Shown piece by piece: positions 35,063-43,919 of a stretch of DNA of 64,000 nt (its first letter is position 1; each line of letters opens with the position of its first letter). The DNA is taken from positions 23,611-87,610 of the forward strand of contig JALETQ010000058.1 of the NCBI GenBank assembly GCA_022781445.1. Reading direction: 5' to 3'. Source of the stretch: Prevotella sp. (GTDB lineage Bacteria; Bacteroidota; Bacteroidia; Bacteroidales; Bacteroidaceae). Below the pieces are notes generated by a model, which was not told where the DNA came from, did not search any database, and saw only the letters and a list, made by a program, of their open reading frames with translations. A program made the position numbers and the translations under genes.

Positions 35063-36328
35063 ATGAACAAAAAGACAGGTAACATTTTCAAGGGCGACAA
35101 AGTGATATGGATGGTGTTTTTCTTTCTCTGCATCATCAGTGTCGTCGAAGTTTTCAGCGCATCCAGCTCGCTGAGCTACAAGGGAGGCAACTATTGGGGG
35201 CCGGTCATCAAGCACGCCGGGCTGCTTTTCGTCGGCTGGTTCTTCATGATGGTGGTTGCCAACGTGTCGTGCCGATTCTTCAAGATCGCCACGACCCCGT
35301 TGCTGATTATATCCTTTTTGATGCTGGCGTGGGTACTGGTTGCCGGACAAGCCACCAATGACGCCAGCCGGTGGGTCAGCATCATGGGCATCGCCTTTCA
35401 GCCCTCCGAGATTGCCAAGGGCAGTGTCGTGTTGGCAACGGCGCAGATACTCAGTGCCATGCAGACCGAAACGGGTGCTTCGCCCGGCGCGATGAAACGC
35501 GTCATCCTTCTCTCGGGTTTCTTCATCGTTCTCATTCTGTTTGAAAATTTCTCGACGGCATTCCTGTTGGGCGTGGTCGTTTTCCTGATGATGTTTGTCG
35601 GAAGGGTGCCTTTCAAACAGCTGGGCAAGCTGTTGGGCGTACTCACGGTCATGGCATTGGGCTTCCTCGCACTCATCATGGTGGCAGGAAATGACGAACA
35701 GCCCCTGCCCGATAAGCAACTGCTCACAGAGCAGACGGTTGAAAAGAAGGAAACATCGAAGATATCGAAGATTTTTCACCGCTTCGATACATGGAAAGGA
35801 CGCATCCACAAATTCATGAACAACGAGGAAGTGCCACCCGAGAAGTTCGACCTTGACAAGGACTCTCAGATAGGCCATTCGAAGATAGCCATCGCATCAT
35901 CCAACGTGATCGGCAAAGGACCGGGCAATTCGGTGGAACGCGATTTCCTGCCGCAGGCATTCTCAGACTTCATCTACGCCATCATCATCGAGGAGATGGG
36001 CATCGCCGGTTCGGTCGGTGTTGCCATGCTCTATGTGATTCTGCTCTTCCGTGTGGGACGCATTGCCCACCGGTGCGAAAACAATTTCCCGGCCTTTCTC
36101 ATCATGGGACTGGCGTTCCTGCTGGTGAGTCAGGCGTTGTTCAACATGGCCGTGGCCGTCGGTTTGGCACCTGTCACGGGTCAGCCGCTGCCCCTGATCA
36201 GCAAAGGCGGTACGTCGTCGATCATCAACTGCGTCTACATCGGAGCCATTCTCAGCGTGAGCCGTTCGGCCATCAAGAAGGAAGGCACGATTGTTACCAA
36301 AGGAATGAGCCGCATTCTGGCTGACTGA
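35063..36328 (+). CDS. ftsW: Septal peptidoglycan glycosyltransferase FtsW (SEDS family)
   Basis: 421 residues, around ten membrane helices. It starts MNKKTGNIFKGDKVIWMVFF. SEDS signatures include VFSASSSLSYKGGNYWGPVI, ASRWVSIMGIAFQPSEIAKG, and QAFSDFIYAIIIEEMG followed by GQPLPLISKGGTSSI near the C-terminus. A long hydrophilic loop (about 215-285, with PPEKFDLDKDSQIGHSKIAI) is typical of the large extracytoplasmic loop. FtsW polymerises lipid II at the septum with FtsI. The upstream in-frame extension to 34799 overlaps murD and is not membrane-like, so it is rejected. A terminator follows 30 nt after the stop. Confidence 0.96.
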   Translation: MNKKTGNIFKGDKVIWMVFFFLCIISVVEVFSASSSLSYKGGNYWGPVIKHAGLLFVGWFFMMVVANVSCRFFKIATTPLLIISFLMLAWVLVAGQATNDASRWVSIMGIAFQPSEIAKGSVVLATAQILSAMQTETGASPGAMKRVILLSGFFIVLILFENFSTAFLLGVVVFLMMFVGRVPFKQLGKLLGVLTVMALGFLALIMVAGNDEQPLPDKQLLTEQTVEKKETSKISKIFHRFDTWKGRIHKFMNNEEVPPEKFDLDKDSQIGHSKIAIASSNVIGKGPGNSVERDFLPQAFSDFIYAIIIEEMGIAGSVGVAMLYVILLFRVGRIAHRCENNFPAFLIMGLAFLLVSQALFNMAVAVGLAPVTGQPLPLISKGGTSSIINCVYIGAILSVSRSAIKKEGTIVTKGMSRILAD

Positions 36329-36357
36329 TGCCGGCCTGCACGGTCCGTTCGTCAGAC

Positions 36358-36394
36358 AAAAGGTGGTCGTTGGCAATGGCTCGACCACCTTTTT
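36358..36394 (+). terminator. Rho-independent terminator splitting the dcw cluster after ftsW
   Basis: AAAAGGTGGTCG (36358-36369) pairs with CGACCACCTTTT (36382-36393), followed by T and C. A 12-bp stem with 12-nt loop, 30 nt past the ftsW stop. Confidence 0.85.
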
Positions 36395-36468
36395 CAATCC
36401 CGGACGATGTTGTTGCTGTAAACAACTGTTATTTAACAGCTTATAGAATCTCCAACCGGCAATGTCCA

Positions 36469-36556
36469 AAAGGGGAGGTTTTGCCGGATAGAAGGACACG
36501 TTTTACTCACCGAAAGGGCAGGTTTCGGAAGCCTAAAGGGCAGGTTTTGCAAAATC
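36469..36556 (+). repeat. 22-bp-period repeat array B3 (four units)
   Basis: Units start at 36469, 36491, 36513 and 36535. Heads are AAAGGGGAGGTTTT, GAAGGACACGTTTT, AAAGGGCAGGTTTC and AAAGGGCAGGTTTT. The 8-nt tails differ. Confidence 0.75.
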
Positions 36557-36660
36557 GTCCGTCAGCCATCTGAAAGAAGCACATTCCGAAACACCTCGCG
36601 AATGTGTCCTCCGCAGTTTCATCCATAGCGGAACGAAGGGTCAGCCGGATTGGGGTCAAA

Positions 36661-36720
36661 CCCCAACCGGTCATCGGATTCCGGGCAGGTTTCGTTTGAT
36701 TGTCGGGCAGACGGAGCCAT
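36661..36720 (+). repeat. Truncated family-A repeat (left end)
   Basis: CCCCAACCGGTCATCGGATT, then GGGCAGGTTTCGTTTGATTG and TCGGGCAGACGG. It matches the first 55-60 bp of the full copy at 53451 closely and then diverges. Confidence 0.6.
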
Positions 36721-36826
36721 GAAAATCACGGAATATGGAACATAGCGTTCCGATAACCTATTCGGGCTGAAGCCGCCAACGCAATTTAATTCGCAGAAAG
36801 ATGGTGTGTAATCCAAAAAAAAACAC

Positions 36827-36834
36827 TATTTTTG
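36827..36834 (+). promoter_or_regulatory. -7 box for the murG-to-yqeY transcription unit
   Basis: TATTTTTG matches TAnnTTTG, 86 nt before the murG ATG. The -33 position (GTGT) is poor. It is needed functionally because the terminator at 36358 isolates murG from the upstream promoter. Confidence 0.45.
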
Positions 36835-36920
36835 CAAGTAATATAGAAGGCGCTCAACGCTACGGTAAAAAGACAACATCTCGGGACGGAAGCAGTCGGC
36901 ACCATAAACCACCATTCATC

Positions 36921-38048
36921 ATGAATCAACCCTTACGAATCATCATCAGCGGAGGCGGAACGGGAGGACATATCTTCCCTGCCATCTCTATTGCCAACGC
37001 CATTCGCGACAAGCATCCCGATGCCAAGATCTTGTTTGTCGGCGCACTTGGGCGCATGGAAATGCAGCGTGTGCCGGCAGAGGGGTACAACATCAAGGGG
37101 TTGCCCATCTGCGGTTTTGACAGAAAACATCTGCTCAAGAACATCATCGTGCTTTGGAAAATATGGAAAAGCCGGCGCATCGCTATGCAAATCATCAAAG
37201 ACTTCAAACCCATGGTGGCCGTGGGCGTGGGCGGATATGCCAGCGGACCGACACTCGACCGATGTGCCTCGATGGGCATTCCATGCCTCCTGCAAGAACA
37301 AAATTCTTATGCCGGTGTCACCAATAAGCTGCTGGCACGCAAAGCCGGGAAAATTTGTGTGGCTTATGAGGGCATGGAACGATTCTTCCCGTCTGAAAAA
37401 ATACTGCTCACGGGCAACCCGGTGCGCAACAACCTGCTCGATACAAATGTGTCAAAAGCATTTGCGCTGAAACAGATGAACCTCGATCCGGACAAGAAAA
37501 CCATCCTCGTGGTGGGCGGAAGTCTGGGGGCGCGCACCCTCAACGAGAGCATCATGAACCACATCGAAGCCATCGAAGCGGGCGAGGTGCAATGGATCTG
37601 GCAAACCGGCAAGGTGTATCACGACAGCATCAGCCGCACATTGAGCAGCCGGCTTCCGCTCCGCAACCTCGTGGTGACCGACTTCATCGCCGACATGGGC
37701 GCGGCCTATCAGGCTGCCGACCTCATCATCAGCCGTGCAGGTGCCGGAAGCATCAGCGAGTTCTGCATGATCGGCAAGCCCGTCATCCTCGTTCCGAGTC
37801 CCAATGTGGCCGAAGACCACCAGACGAAAAACGCCATGGCACTGGTCGACAAGCAGGCTGCCATCTGCGTGAAGGACAGCGAGGCCGGCGAGAAACTATA
37901 CCGGACGGCAATCGACACCATCGCCGACGAAGAACGGATGCAGAACCTCTCGCGAAACATCCTGAAACTGGCTCTGCCCGATGCCGCACAAATCATCGCC
38001 GACGAAGTGGTGAGAATGGCAATCAGATACCAAGAGAAACAACCGTAA
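36921..38048 (+). CDS. murG: UDP-GlcNAc:lipid I N-acetylglucosaminyltransferase
   Basis: 375 residues of GT28/GT-B fold. MNQPLRIIISGGGTGGHIFP carries the first glycine loop. VGVGGYASGPTLDRC, LQEQNSYAGVTNKLLA, VVGGSLGARTLNESI and SRAGAGSISEF are the classic MurG motifs. It makes lipid II from lipid I on the inner face of the membrane. The ATG at 36921 is preferred because the open frame 40 codons further upstream runs through promoter sequence. It is the first gene of the second dcw transcription unit. Confidence 0.97.
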   Translation: MNQPLRIIISGGGTGGHIFPAISIANAIRDKHPDAKILFVGALGRMEMQRVPAEGYNIKGLPICGFDRKHLLKNIIVLWKIWKSRRIAMQIIKDFKPMVAVGVGGYASGPTLDRCASMGIPCLLQEQNSYAGVTNKLLARKAGKICVAYEGMERFFPSEKILLTGNPVRNNLLDTNVSKAFALKQMNLDPDKKTILVVGGSLGARTLNESIMNHIEAIEAGEVQWIWQTGKVYHDSISRTLSSRLPLRNLVVTDFIADMGAAYQAADLIISRAGAGSISEFCMIGKPVILVPSPNVAEDHQTKNAMALVDKQAAICVKDSEAGEKLYRTAIDTIADEERMQNLSRNILKLALPDAAQIIADEVVRMAIRYQEKQP

Positions 38049-38152
38049 GGCTCGACCGGAGGTAACAACGGCATCTCGTCGGCATGACAAACGCCGACAT
38101 CACCCGAAAGAAAATAAAGACGACCGTCGTCTATATACGCAATCAACACAGA

Positions 38153-39520
38153 ATGGATATCAAAGCAATATATTTCATTGGCGCAGGAGGCATCGGCATG
38201 AGTGCCCTTGCCCGCTACTATATCTCTCAAGGACTCGTCGTGGCAGGATACGACAAAACCCGCTCACAGCTCACCGAAAGACTGGAAAAAGAGGGTATGC
38301 TGCTTCACTACGAAGAAAGTATCGACGAGATTCCCTTCCTCTGCCGTGACCCGAAATCGACACTCGTGGTCTATACGCCCGCCATCCCCGACAACCACAA
38401 AGAACTGCTGTTCTTCCGGGAAAAAGGCTTCAACATCGAAAAGCGGGCACAGGTGCTGGGCAGACTCACACGCTCGCACAAGGGACTGTGCTTTGCCGGC
38501 ACACACGGAAAGACCACCACTTCTGCCATGTGCGCTCACATCATGCACCAAAGCAGCATGGACTGCAATGCGTTTTTGGGCGGCATCAGCAAGAACTACG
38601 GCACGAACTATATCTTGAGCAAGAGCGACTATGTGGTCATTGAGGCCGACGAATTCGACCGTTCGTTCCATCAGCTTGAACCTTGGATGTCGGTCATCAC
38701 CTCGACCGACCCCGATCATCTTGACATTTACGGCACCGAGGAGGCCTATCTCGAGAGTTTCAGACACTACACTTCGCTCATCAAGCCGGGCGGAACACTC
38801 ATCATCCGCAAGGGACTGGCACTGAAACCCGACGTACAGGACGATGTGACAGTCTACGACTACGGCATGACTGAAGGCGATTTCCACGCCGAAAACATCT
38901 GCATCAGAAACGGCGAGATCACCTTCGACATGGTCTCGCCCATCGAGAATGTACCCGGCATCAAGCTGGGACAGCCCCTGACCATCAACATCGAGAACGG
39001 AGTGGCTGCCATGGCCATGGCACAACTCAACGGATGCACACCCGAAGAACTGCGATACGGCATGAAAACCTACGGTGGTGTGGACCGTCGCTTCGACTTC
39101 AAGATACAAAGCGACAGGCTGGTGTTCCTCAGTGACTACGCCCACCATCCCAAAGAAATTTACCAAAGTGCCAAGAGCATCCGCGAACTCTATCCCGAAA
39201 GGAAAATCACCGCGGTGTTCCAGCCACACCTCTACTCCCGCACACGCGACTTCTACCGGTCGTTTGCCGAGGCGTTGAATCAGCTCGACGAGGTCATCCT
39301 CTGCGACATCTATCCTGCAAGGGAGCTTCCAATCGAAGGCGTTACGTCGCAACTGATTTACGACTGCCTTGCCCCGGGCGTGCAGAAAAGCATGATTCAT
39401 GTGGAGGATATCCTCGAGATTGTGAAGACAAGAGACTTCGACGTCCTCGTATTGTTGGGTGCCGGCGACCTCGACAACTATTCGCCGCAAATCAAGAAGA
39501 TACTCGAAAGCAAGAAATAA
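38153..39520 (+). CDS. murC: UDP-MurNAc:L-alanine ligase
   Basis: 455 residues. MDIKAIYFIGAGGIGMSALA is the MurC N-terminal motif, and its position decides the start; an ATG at 38084 would add 23 residues before it. AGTHGKTTTSAMCAHI from about 115 is the ATP loop. SDYVVIEADEFDRSFHQL and TSTDPDHLDIYG lie in the central domain, and GVDRRFDFK, DYAHHPKEI and QPHLYSRTRDF in the C-terminal part. It attaches L-Ala to UDP-MurNAc, the first committed stem-peptide step. Only 1 nt separates its stop from the ftsQ start. Confidence 0.97.
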   Translation: MDIKAIYFIGAGGIGMSALARYYISQGLVVAGYDKTRSQLTERLEKEGMLLHYEESIDEIPFLCRDPKSTLVVYTPAIPDNHKELLFFREKGFNIEKRAQVLGRLTRSHKGLCFAGTHGKTTTSAMCAHIMHQSSMDCNAFLGGISKNYGTNYILSKSDYVVIEADEFDRSFHQLEPWMSVITSTDPDHLDIYGTEEAYLESFRHYTSLIKPGGTLIIRKGLALKPDVQDDVTVYDYGMTEGDFHAENICIRNGEITFDMVSPIENVPGIKLGQPLTINIENGVAAMAMAQLNGCTPEELRYGMKTYGGVDRRFDFKIQSDRLVFLSDYAHHPKEIYQSAKSIRELYPERKITAVFQPHLYSRTRDFYRSFAEALNQLDEVILCDIYPARELPIEGVTSQLIYDCLAPGVQKSMIHVEDILEIVKTRDFDVLVLLGAGDLDNYSPQIKKILESKK

Positions 39521-39521
39521 A

Positions 39522-40313
39522 ATGCCTTTCTGGAAGAAAATAATGTTTGTTGTCGTCGATATAGTACTGGCAGTCTATCTCGTTTTGGCAGTTTCCTCGT
39601 TCAACATCATCGACGAGAAGGAAATGAAATGCAACAAAGTGAGCATCCGCATTGCCGACGAAACGACCAACGGATTCCTCAGTGTGGGCGAAATCAAGAA
39701 CATCCTGCAAAAGAAACACCTCTATCCGTGGCGACGCCCCATAGGGGAAATCAAGGTGAGACAGATTGAAGAGCAACTCCTCGCAAGCCCTTTCGTCAAC
39801 ACGGCGCAATGCTTCCTGACCAAAGAAGGAAACGTCTACATCGACATCACCCAACGAATGCCGGTGGTTCGCATCAAGAACGAACGGGGATTCGATTACT
39901 ATCTCGACGACAAAGGCAGAGAGATGCCCAACTCGAAGTATGTCTCCGACCTCATCATCGCCACCGGACACATCAGCCGTCATTATGCGAAAAACTATCT
40001 CGACCAGATAGCCAAGACCATCAACAACAGCGAATTGTGGCGAAATCAAATCATGCAAATCAACATATTGAACGATTATTCGGTCGAACTCGTGCCGAGA
40101 GTGGGCGACCATCTCATCAACATCGGACGCATTCCTGACTTCGGGAACAATGAAGAACGCGACAAGAAAATCGACGAATACATCATGAAGAAGCTCAACC
40201 GGTTGGAGAAATTCTACCGATACGGTCTGTCGCAAGCAGGCTGGAACAAGTATTCTTACATCAATATCGAATTTGACAACCAGATCATTTGTAAACGTAA
40301 AAAAGTCAATTAA
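39522..40313 (+). CDS. ftsQ: Cell division protein FtsQ/DivIB
   Basis: 263 residues, bitopic. A short cytoplasmic start (MPFWKK) leads to one membrane helix (IMFVVVDIVLAVYLVLAVSS, about 7-26). The periplasmic part contains a POTRA-like domain (VSIRIADETTNGFLSVGEIK; QLLASPFVNTAQCFLTKEG) and a beta domain ending near NIGRIPDFGNNEERDKK. Sequence conservation is low, but topology, size and place between murC and ftsA are diagnostic. It recruits and regulates FtsWI through FtsL. Confidence 0.92.
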   Translation: MPFWKKIMFVVVDIVLAVYLVLAVSSFNIIDEKEMKCNKVSIRIADETTNGFLSVGEIKNILQKKHLYPWRRPIGEIKVRQIEEQLLASPFVNTAQCFLTKEGNVYIDITQRMPVVRIKNERGFDYYLDDKGREMPNSKYVSDLIIATGHISRHYAKNYLDQIAKTINNSELWRNQIMQINILNDYSVELVPRVGDHLINIGRIPDFGNNEERDKKIDEYIMKKLNRLEKFYRYGLSQAGWNKYSYINIEFDNQIICKRKKVN

Positions 40314-40331
40314 CATCATAACAGTCAGCCT

Positions 40332-41789
40332 ATGCCAGCAAAAGAGTTTATCGTAGCCATCGAACTGGGTTCTTCCAAGATAACGGGTATCGCCGGAAAG
40401 AAGAACAACGACGGCAGCATATCGGTCTTACACGTCGTGACAGAGGACTCTTCTTCGTTCATCCGAAAAGGAATCATCTACAATATCGACAAAACCGGGG
40501 CATGCCTTGCCGAGATCATCAACAAGCTCAAAGCAGCACTCAAATCGGAAATATCGCATATTTACGTGGGTGTCGGCGGACAATCCATCCGCAGTGTGCG
40601 CAATGTCATCGTCAAGGAGATGGACGGTGACGGTGCCATCATCACCCAAGACATGGTCAATGAGTTGATGGATGCCAACCGAAGCATGATATATCCCGAC
40701 CAGGAAATCCTCGATGCGGTGACCCAAGAATACAAGGTTGATGCGCAATACCAGCTCGATCCCGTGGGTGTTCAGTGCAAACGGCTCGAAGGAAACTTCC
40801 TTAACATCTTGTGGAGAAAGGCTTTCTACCGCAAACTCAACCAATGTTTCGACAATGCAGGTATCGCCATTTGCGAAATGTTTCTGGCTCCGATGGCTAT
40901 GGCTGACAGCGTACTGACCGAGGCGGAGAAACGCGTGGGCTGCGTACTGATCGACCTCGGTGCCGAAACAACCACCGTATCGGTGTACTTCAAGAACATC
41001 CTTCGCCACTTGGTGGTGATTCCGTTGGGCGGCAACAACATCACCAAGGATATCGCATCGCAGCAGATCGAGGAAGGCGATGCCGAGAAGATGAAACTCA
41101 AATACGCATCTGCCTATACCGCCAACGGCGACATCGACAAAGAGCAAAGCTATCCCATAGACAAGGAAAGGTCGATCGACAGCCTGCTGTTCGTGGAAAT
41201 TGTCGAGGCACGCATGGAAGAAATCATCGTCAACGCATGGAATCAGGTGCCGGCAGAGTACAAGGGCAAACTCCTCGGCGGTATCATCCTTACCGGCGGC
41301 GGCTCGAACATGAAGAACATCGAGCGGGCATTCCACAACCATACCAATGTCGATAAGATTCGCGTGGCAGGCTTCGTCCGTCAGGTCATCCATTCCTCTC
41401 ATCCGGCCATCGAAGCCCGCAACGGCAGCATGAACACCATTCTCGGACTTCTTGCCAAAGGCAACATGAACTGTGCCGGCCCCGATCTGAAATCGGGCGG
41501 CGACCTCTTCGGCACCAACAAGCCCACCGTTCTCTCAACCACCGACATTCATTCATCGCCCAGACAGGCAAACGAAATCGAGACAGGCGTGGTGATGACC
41601 GCAGCCGAAAGGGAAAAAGCGGAGGAAGAGGCCATCCGAAAAGCGGAGGAAGAAGAACGTAAACGATTGGAAGAAGAGGAACTCAAGAAGAAAGAAGAGG
41701 AGGAAAAGAAGAAAAACAGTATCTTCAACCGTGTCAAGAAAATGTTTGAAAACATCGGCAAAACGATGATGGACACCGACCCGGAATAA
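40332..41789 (+). CDS. ftsA: Cell division protein FtsA
   Basis: 485 residues, actin-like ATPase fold. It starts MPAKEFIVAIELGSSKITGI (phosphate-1 loop). GCVLIDLGAETTTVSVY is the phosphate-2 loop, and GGIILTGGGSNMKNIE the adenosine motif. A charged Glu/Lys-rich linker (about 410-460) ends in SIFNRVKKMFENIGKTM, a likely amphipathic membrane-targeting helix. FtsA tethers FtsZ filaments to the membrane. The long linker makes it larger than the 420-residue E. coli protein, as in other Bacteroidota. It is 54 nt upstream of ftsZ. Confidence 0.97.
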   Translation: MPAKEFIVAIELGSSKITGIAGKKNNDGSISVLHVVTEDSSSFIRKGIIYNIDKTGACLAEIINKLKAALKSEISHIYVGVGGQSIRSVRNVIVKEMDGDGAIITQDMVNELMDANRSMIYPDQEILDAVTQEYKVDAQYQLDPVGVQCKRLEGNFLNILWRKAFYRKLNQCFDNAGIAICEMFLAPMAMADSVLTEAEKRVGCVLIDLGAETTTVSVYFKNILRHLVVIPLGGNNITKDIASQQIEEGDAEKMKLKYASAYTANGDIDKEQSYPIDKERSIDSLLFVEIVEARMEEIIVNAWNQVPAEYKGKLLGGIILTGGGSNMKNIERAFHNHTNVDKIRVAGFVRQVIHSSHPAIEARNGSMNTILGLLAKGNMNCAGPDLKSGGDLFGTNKPTVLSTTDIHSSPRQANEIETGVVMTAAEREKAEEEAIRKAEEEERKRLEEEELKKKEEEEKKKNSIFNRVKKMFENIGKTMMDTDPE

Positions 41790-41843
41790 ATCTTCAGACA
41801 ACAGAAACAAAACAGAATTACTCACATTCTACCCAATAACATT

Positions 41844-43124
41844 ATGCCAGATAACAATACAAAACAGGACATCCTTGACTTCGGAGATCCCCAAAAGAAA
41901 CAAAGCATCATCAAAGTCATCGGTGTCGGCGGAGGCGGAGGCAACGCGGTGAATCACATGTATAAGGAAGGCATCCATGATGTGACGTTCGTTTTATGCA
42001 ATACCGACAGCCAGGCACTCAGCGATTCGCCCGTACCCGTGCATCTACAACTGGGAAAGGAAGGCTTGGGAGCAGGCAACCGACCCGAAGTTGCCCGTAA
42101 AGCAGCCGAAGAAAGTATCGACAGCCTGCGCAATATGCTCGACGACGGCACCAAGATGGTGTTCATCACGGCAGGCATGGGAGGAGGAACCGGCACGGGA
42201 GCCGCCCCTGTCATCGCCAAACTTGCCAAGGAAATGGGCATCCTCACCGTGGGCATCGTGACCATACCTTTCAGATTTGAGGGCATCAAGAAAATTGATC
42301 AGGCACTCGATGGCGTAGAAGAGATGGCGAAACACGTCGATGCCTTGCTCGTCATCAATAACGAGAGGCTGCGCGAAATATACCCCGAACTGACCTTCTT
42401 CGAGGCGTTCGGAAAGGCTGACGACACCCTGAGCGTCGCCGCAAAGTCCATCGCCGAGATCATCACCAAGCACGGAAAGATCAACCTTGACTTCAATGAT
42501 GTGAAGACAGTCCTCAAGGATGGTGGCGTGGCCATCATGTCGATGGGCTACGGAGAGGGCGAAGGCAGGGTGCGTTCTGCCCTTCAGGATGCGCTCAACT
42601 CACCGCTCCTCAACGACAACGACGTTTATAACGCCAAGAAAATATTGATCAACCTGTCGTTTGCCGACAGCAAAAAGGAAAACGATGCACTCATGATGGA
42701 GGAAATCACCGAGCTGCATGAATTCATGGCTCGCATCGTGACAGACTTCGAAATCAAATGGGGCGTGTCGCTCGATCCGGACTTGGGATCGAAAGTGAAG
42801 GTCACCATCCTTGCCACCGGTTTTGGTGTGAGCAGCTTCAACCGGACGAAAACCGATGTCGACGAAGCTCGCAAAGACCGCTACGGCGAGTATTACCCCA
42901 ACGGAACCAAGGACGCCATCAGCAAACGCAAGAAGTTCTTGTACCGGTTCCGCTATGAAGATCTCGACAACGAGGACATCATCCTCTCGGTGGAGAACAC
43001 GCCTACCTTCAGCCGCACGCGACAAATGCTCGAAAGCATTGGACATCAGGACAACGGCATCAACCCCGAAAAGACGACGGATGACAACGACCGGCAGGAG
43101 CAAAGGCTCATTTCCTTCAGCTAA
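41844..43124 (+). CDS. ftsZ: Cell division GTPase FtsZ
   Basis: 426 residues, tubulin-like. IIKVIGVGGGGGNAVNHMYK opens the GTPase domain. GGGTGTGAAPVIA from residue 113 is the tubulin signature loop. NLDFNDVKTVLKDGGVAIMS and TILATGF mark the T7 loop and C-terminal core. After the core comes a stretch of about 100 residues with VENTPTFSRTRQM near 383-395, which resembles a divergent C-terminal FtsA-binding peptide. It is followed by about 30 more residues to the end (RLISFS). FtsZ forms the division ring and scaffolds septal synthesis by the products of the preceding genes. Confidence 0.97.
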   Translation: MPDNNTKQDILDFGDPQKKQSIIKVIGVGGGGGNAVNHMYKEGIHDVTFVLCNTDSQALSDSPVPVHLQLGKEGLGAGNRPEVARKAAEESIDSLRNMLDDGTKMVFITAGMGGGTGTGAAPVIAKLAKEMGILTVGIVTIPFRFEGIKKIDQALDGVEEMAKHVDALLVINNERLREIYPELTFFEAFGKADDTLSVAAKSIAEIITKHGKINLDFNDVKTVLKDGGVAIMSMGYGEGEGRVRSALQDALNSPLLNDNDVYNAKKILINLSFADSKKENDALMMEEITELHEFMARIVTDFEIKWGVSLDPDLGSKVKVTILATGFGVSSFNRTKTDVDEARKDRYGEYYPNGTKDAISKRKKFLYRFRYEDLDNEDIILSVENTPTFSRTRQMLESIGHQDNGINPEKTTDDNDRQEQRLISFS

Positions 43125-43262
43125 GGAAGATGTTATGAAACGGCTTTACATCGGCTGAAGACTGAAAGCGGACGAAACGTTATCCATAAAAGGAAGACAA
43201 CCGGAAGGCGGGATCTGACAGAACCTGCCTCCGTTCAAAAACAATCACTCAAATATAACACC

Positions 43263-43715
43263 ATGAACTTATTCGATAAGATCAGCGAAGACATCAAAGC
43301 AGCCATGAAGGCACGCGACAAAGTGCGTCTCGAAACCCTGAGAAACATCAAGAAAGTGTTTCTCGAAGCCAAGACGGCACCGGGTGCCGACGATACGTTG
43401 GAAGATGCCGACGCGCTGAAAATCATTCAGAAACTTGCCAAGCAAGGAAAGGAAACGGCCAAAACCTACGAAGACAATGGCAGAAACGACTTGGCAGAAG
43501 CCGAAAAACAGCAGGTGAGCGTTCTCGAAGAATACCTGCCGCAACAGCTCTCCGAAGCTGAAGTGGAACAACGCATCCAGGCCATCATCCAAGAAACCGG
43601 GGCATCATCCATGAAAGACATGGGGCGTGTCATGGGCGTTGCCACCAAGCAGTTGGCAGGCATTGCCGATGGCAGACTGGTGTCGGAGGTGGTAAAACGT
43701 CTTTTGGCACAATAA
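43263..43715 (+). CDS. GatB/YqeY family protein
   Basis: 150 residues. MNLFDKISEDIKAAMKARDK, KQGKETAKTYEDNGRNDLAE, QVSVLEEYLPQQLSEAEV and MKDMGRVMGVATKQLAGIAD are the family pattern. It is related to the tail domain of the GatB amidotransferase subunit and may bind tRNA, but its cellular role is not settled. It comes 138 nt after ftsZ, a frequent arrangement in Bacteroidota, and is the last gene of the second dcw unit. A strong terminator lies 75 nt beyond its stop. Confidence 0.94.
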   Translation: MNLFDKISEDIKAAMKARDKVRLETLRNIKKVFLEAKTAPGADDTLEDADALKIIQKLAKQGKETAKTYEDNGRNDLAEAEKQQVSVLEEYLPQQLSEAEVEQRIQAIIQETGASSMKDMGRVMGVATKQLAGIADGRLVSEVVKRLLAQ

Positions 43716-43790
43716 GTTTCCACCGGTCTTTTGACCGAAACGGACTGCCTCTCCGCTTTGCTTTCGGCAGTTGTCGCCACACCACAAGCC

Positions 43791-43832
43791 AAAACCTCCG
43801 CCATACATCAATCGGTGTATGGCGGAGGTTTT
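43791..43832. terminator. Bidirectional terminator between yqeY and dgt
   Basis: AAAACCTCCGCCATACA (43791-43807) and TGTATGGCGGAGGTTTT (43816-43832) pair perfectly over 17 bp. T run on the plus strand and A/T run on the other side. It serves the convergent genes on both sides. Confidence 0.9.
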
Positions 43833-43841
43833 TCGCTTTAT

Positions 43842-43905
43842 CCCCCGATCGGTCCTCAGAATCCGAGTCGGTATGATTTTGTCGAGGGCAGGTTCGAGCC
43901 TGTCT
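43842..43905 (+). repeat. Truncated, degenerate family-A repeat (left end)
   Basis: CCCCCGATCGGTCCTCAGAA, then TCCGAGTCGGTATGATTTTG and TCGAGGGCAGG, aligns loosely with the first 55 bp of the full copies. No right end. Confidence 0.4.
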
Positions 43906-43919
43906 TGGTGTCCTTTCCG

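Larger units (their letters stand above)
36329..36920. other. 592-nt gap inside the dcw cluster
   Basis: Order: ftsW terminator, four-unit 22-bp array (36469-36556), about 90 nt without features, a palindromic CCGGATTGGGG/CCCCAACCGG junction with a truncated family-A repeat (36661-36720), and a -7 box before murG. No gene is supported. Confidence 0.7.

Noticed and set aside
43885..43905. GCAGGTTCGAGCCTGT resembling a tRNA T-arm
   Set aside because: No acceptor, D- or anticodon arms around it; it lies in a degenerate repeat.
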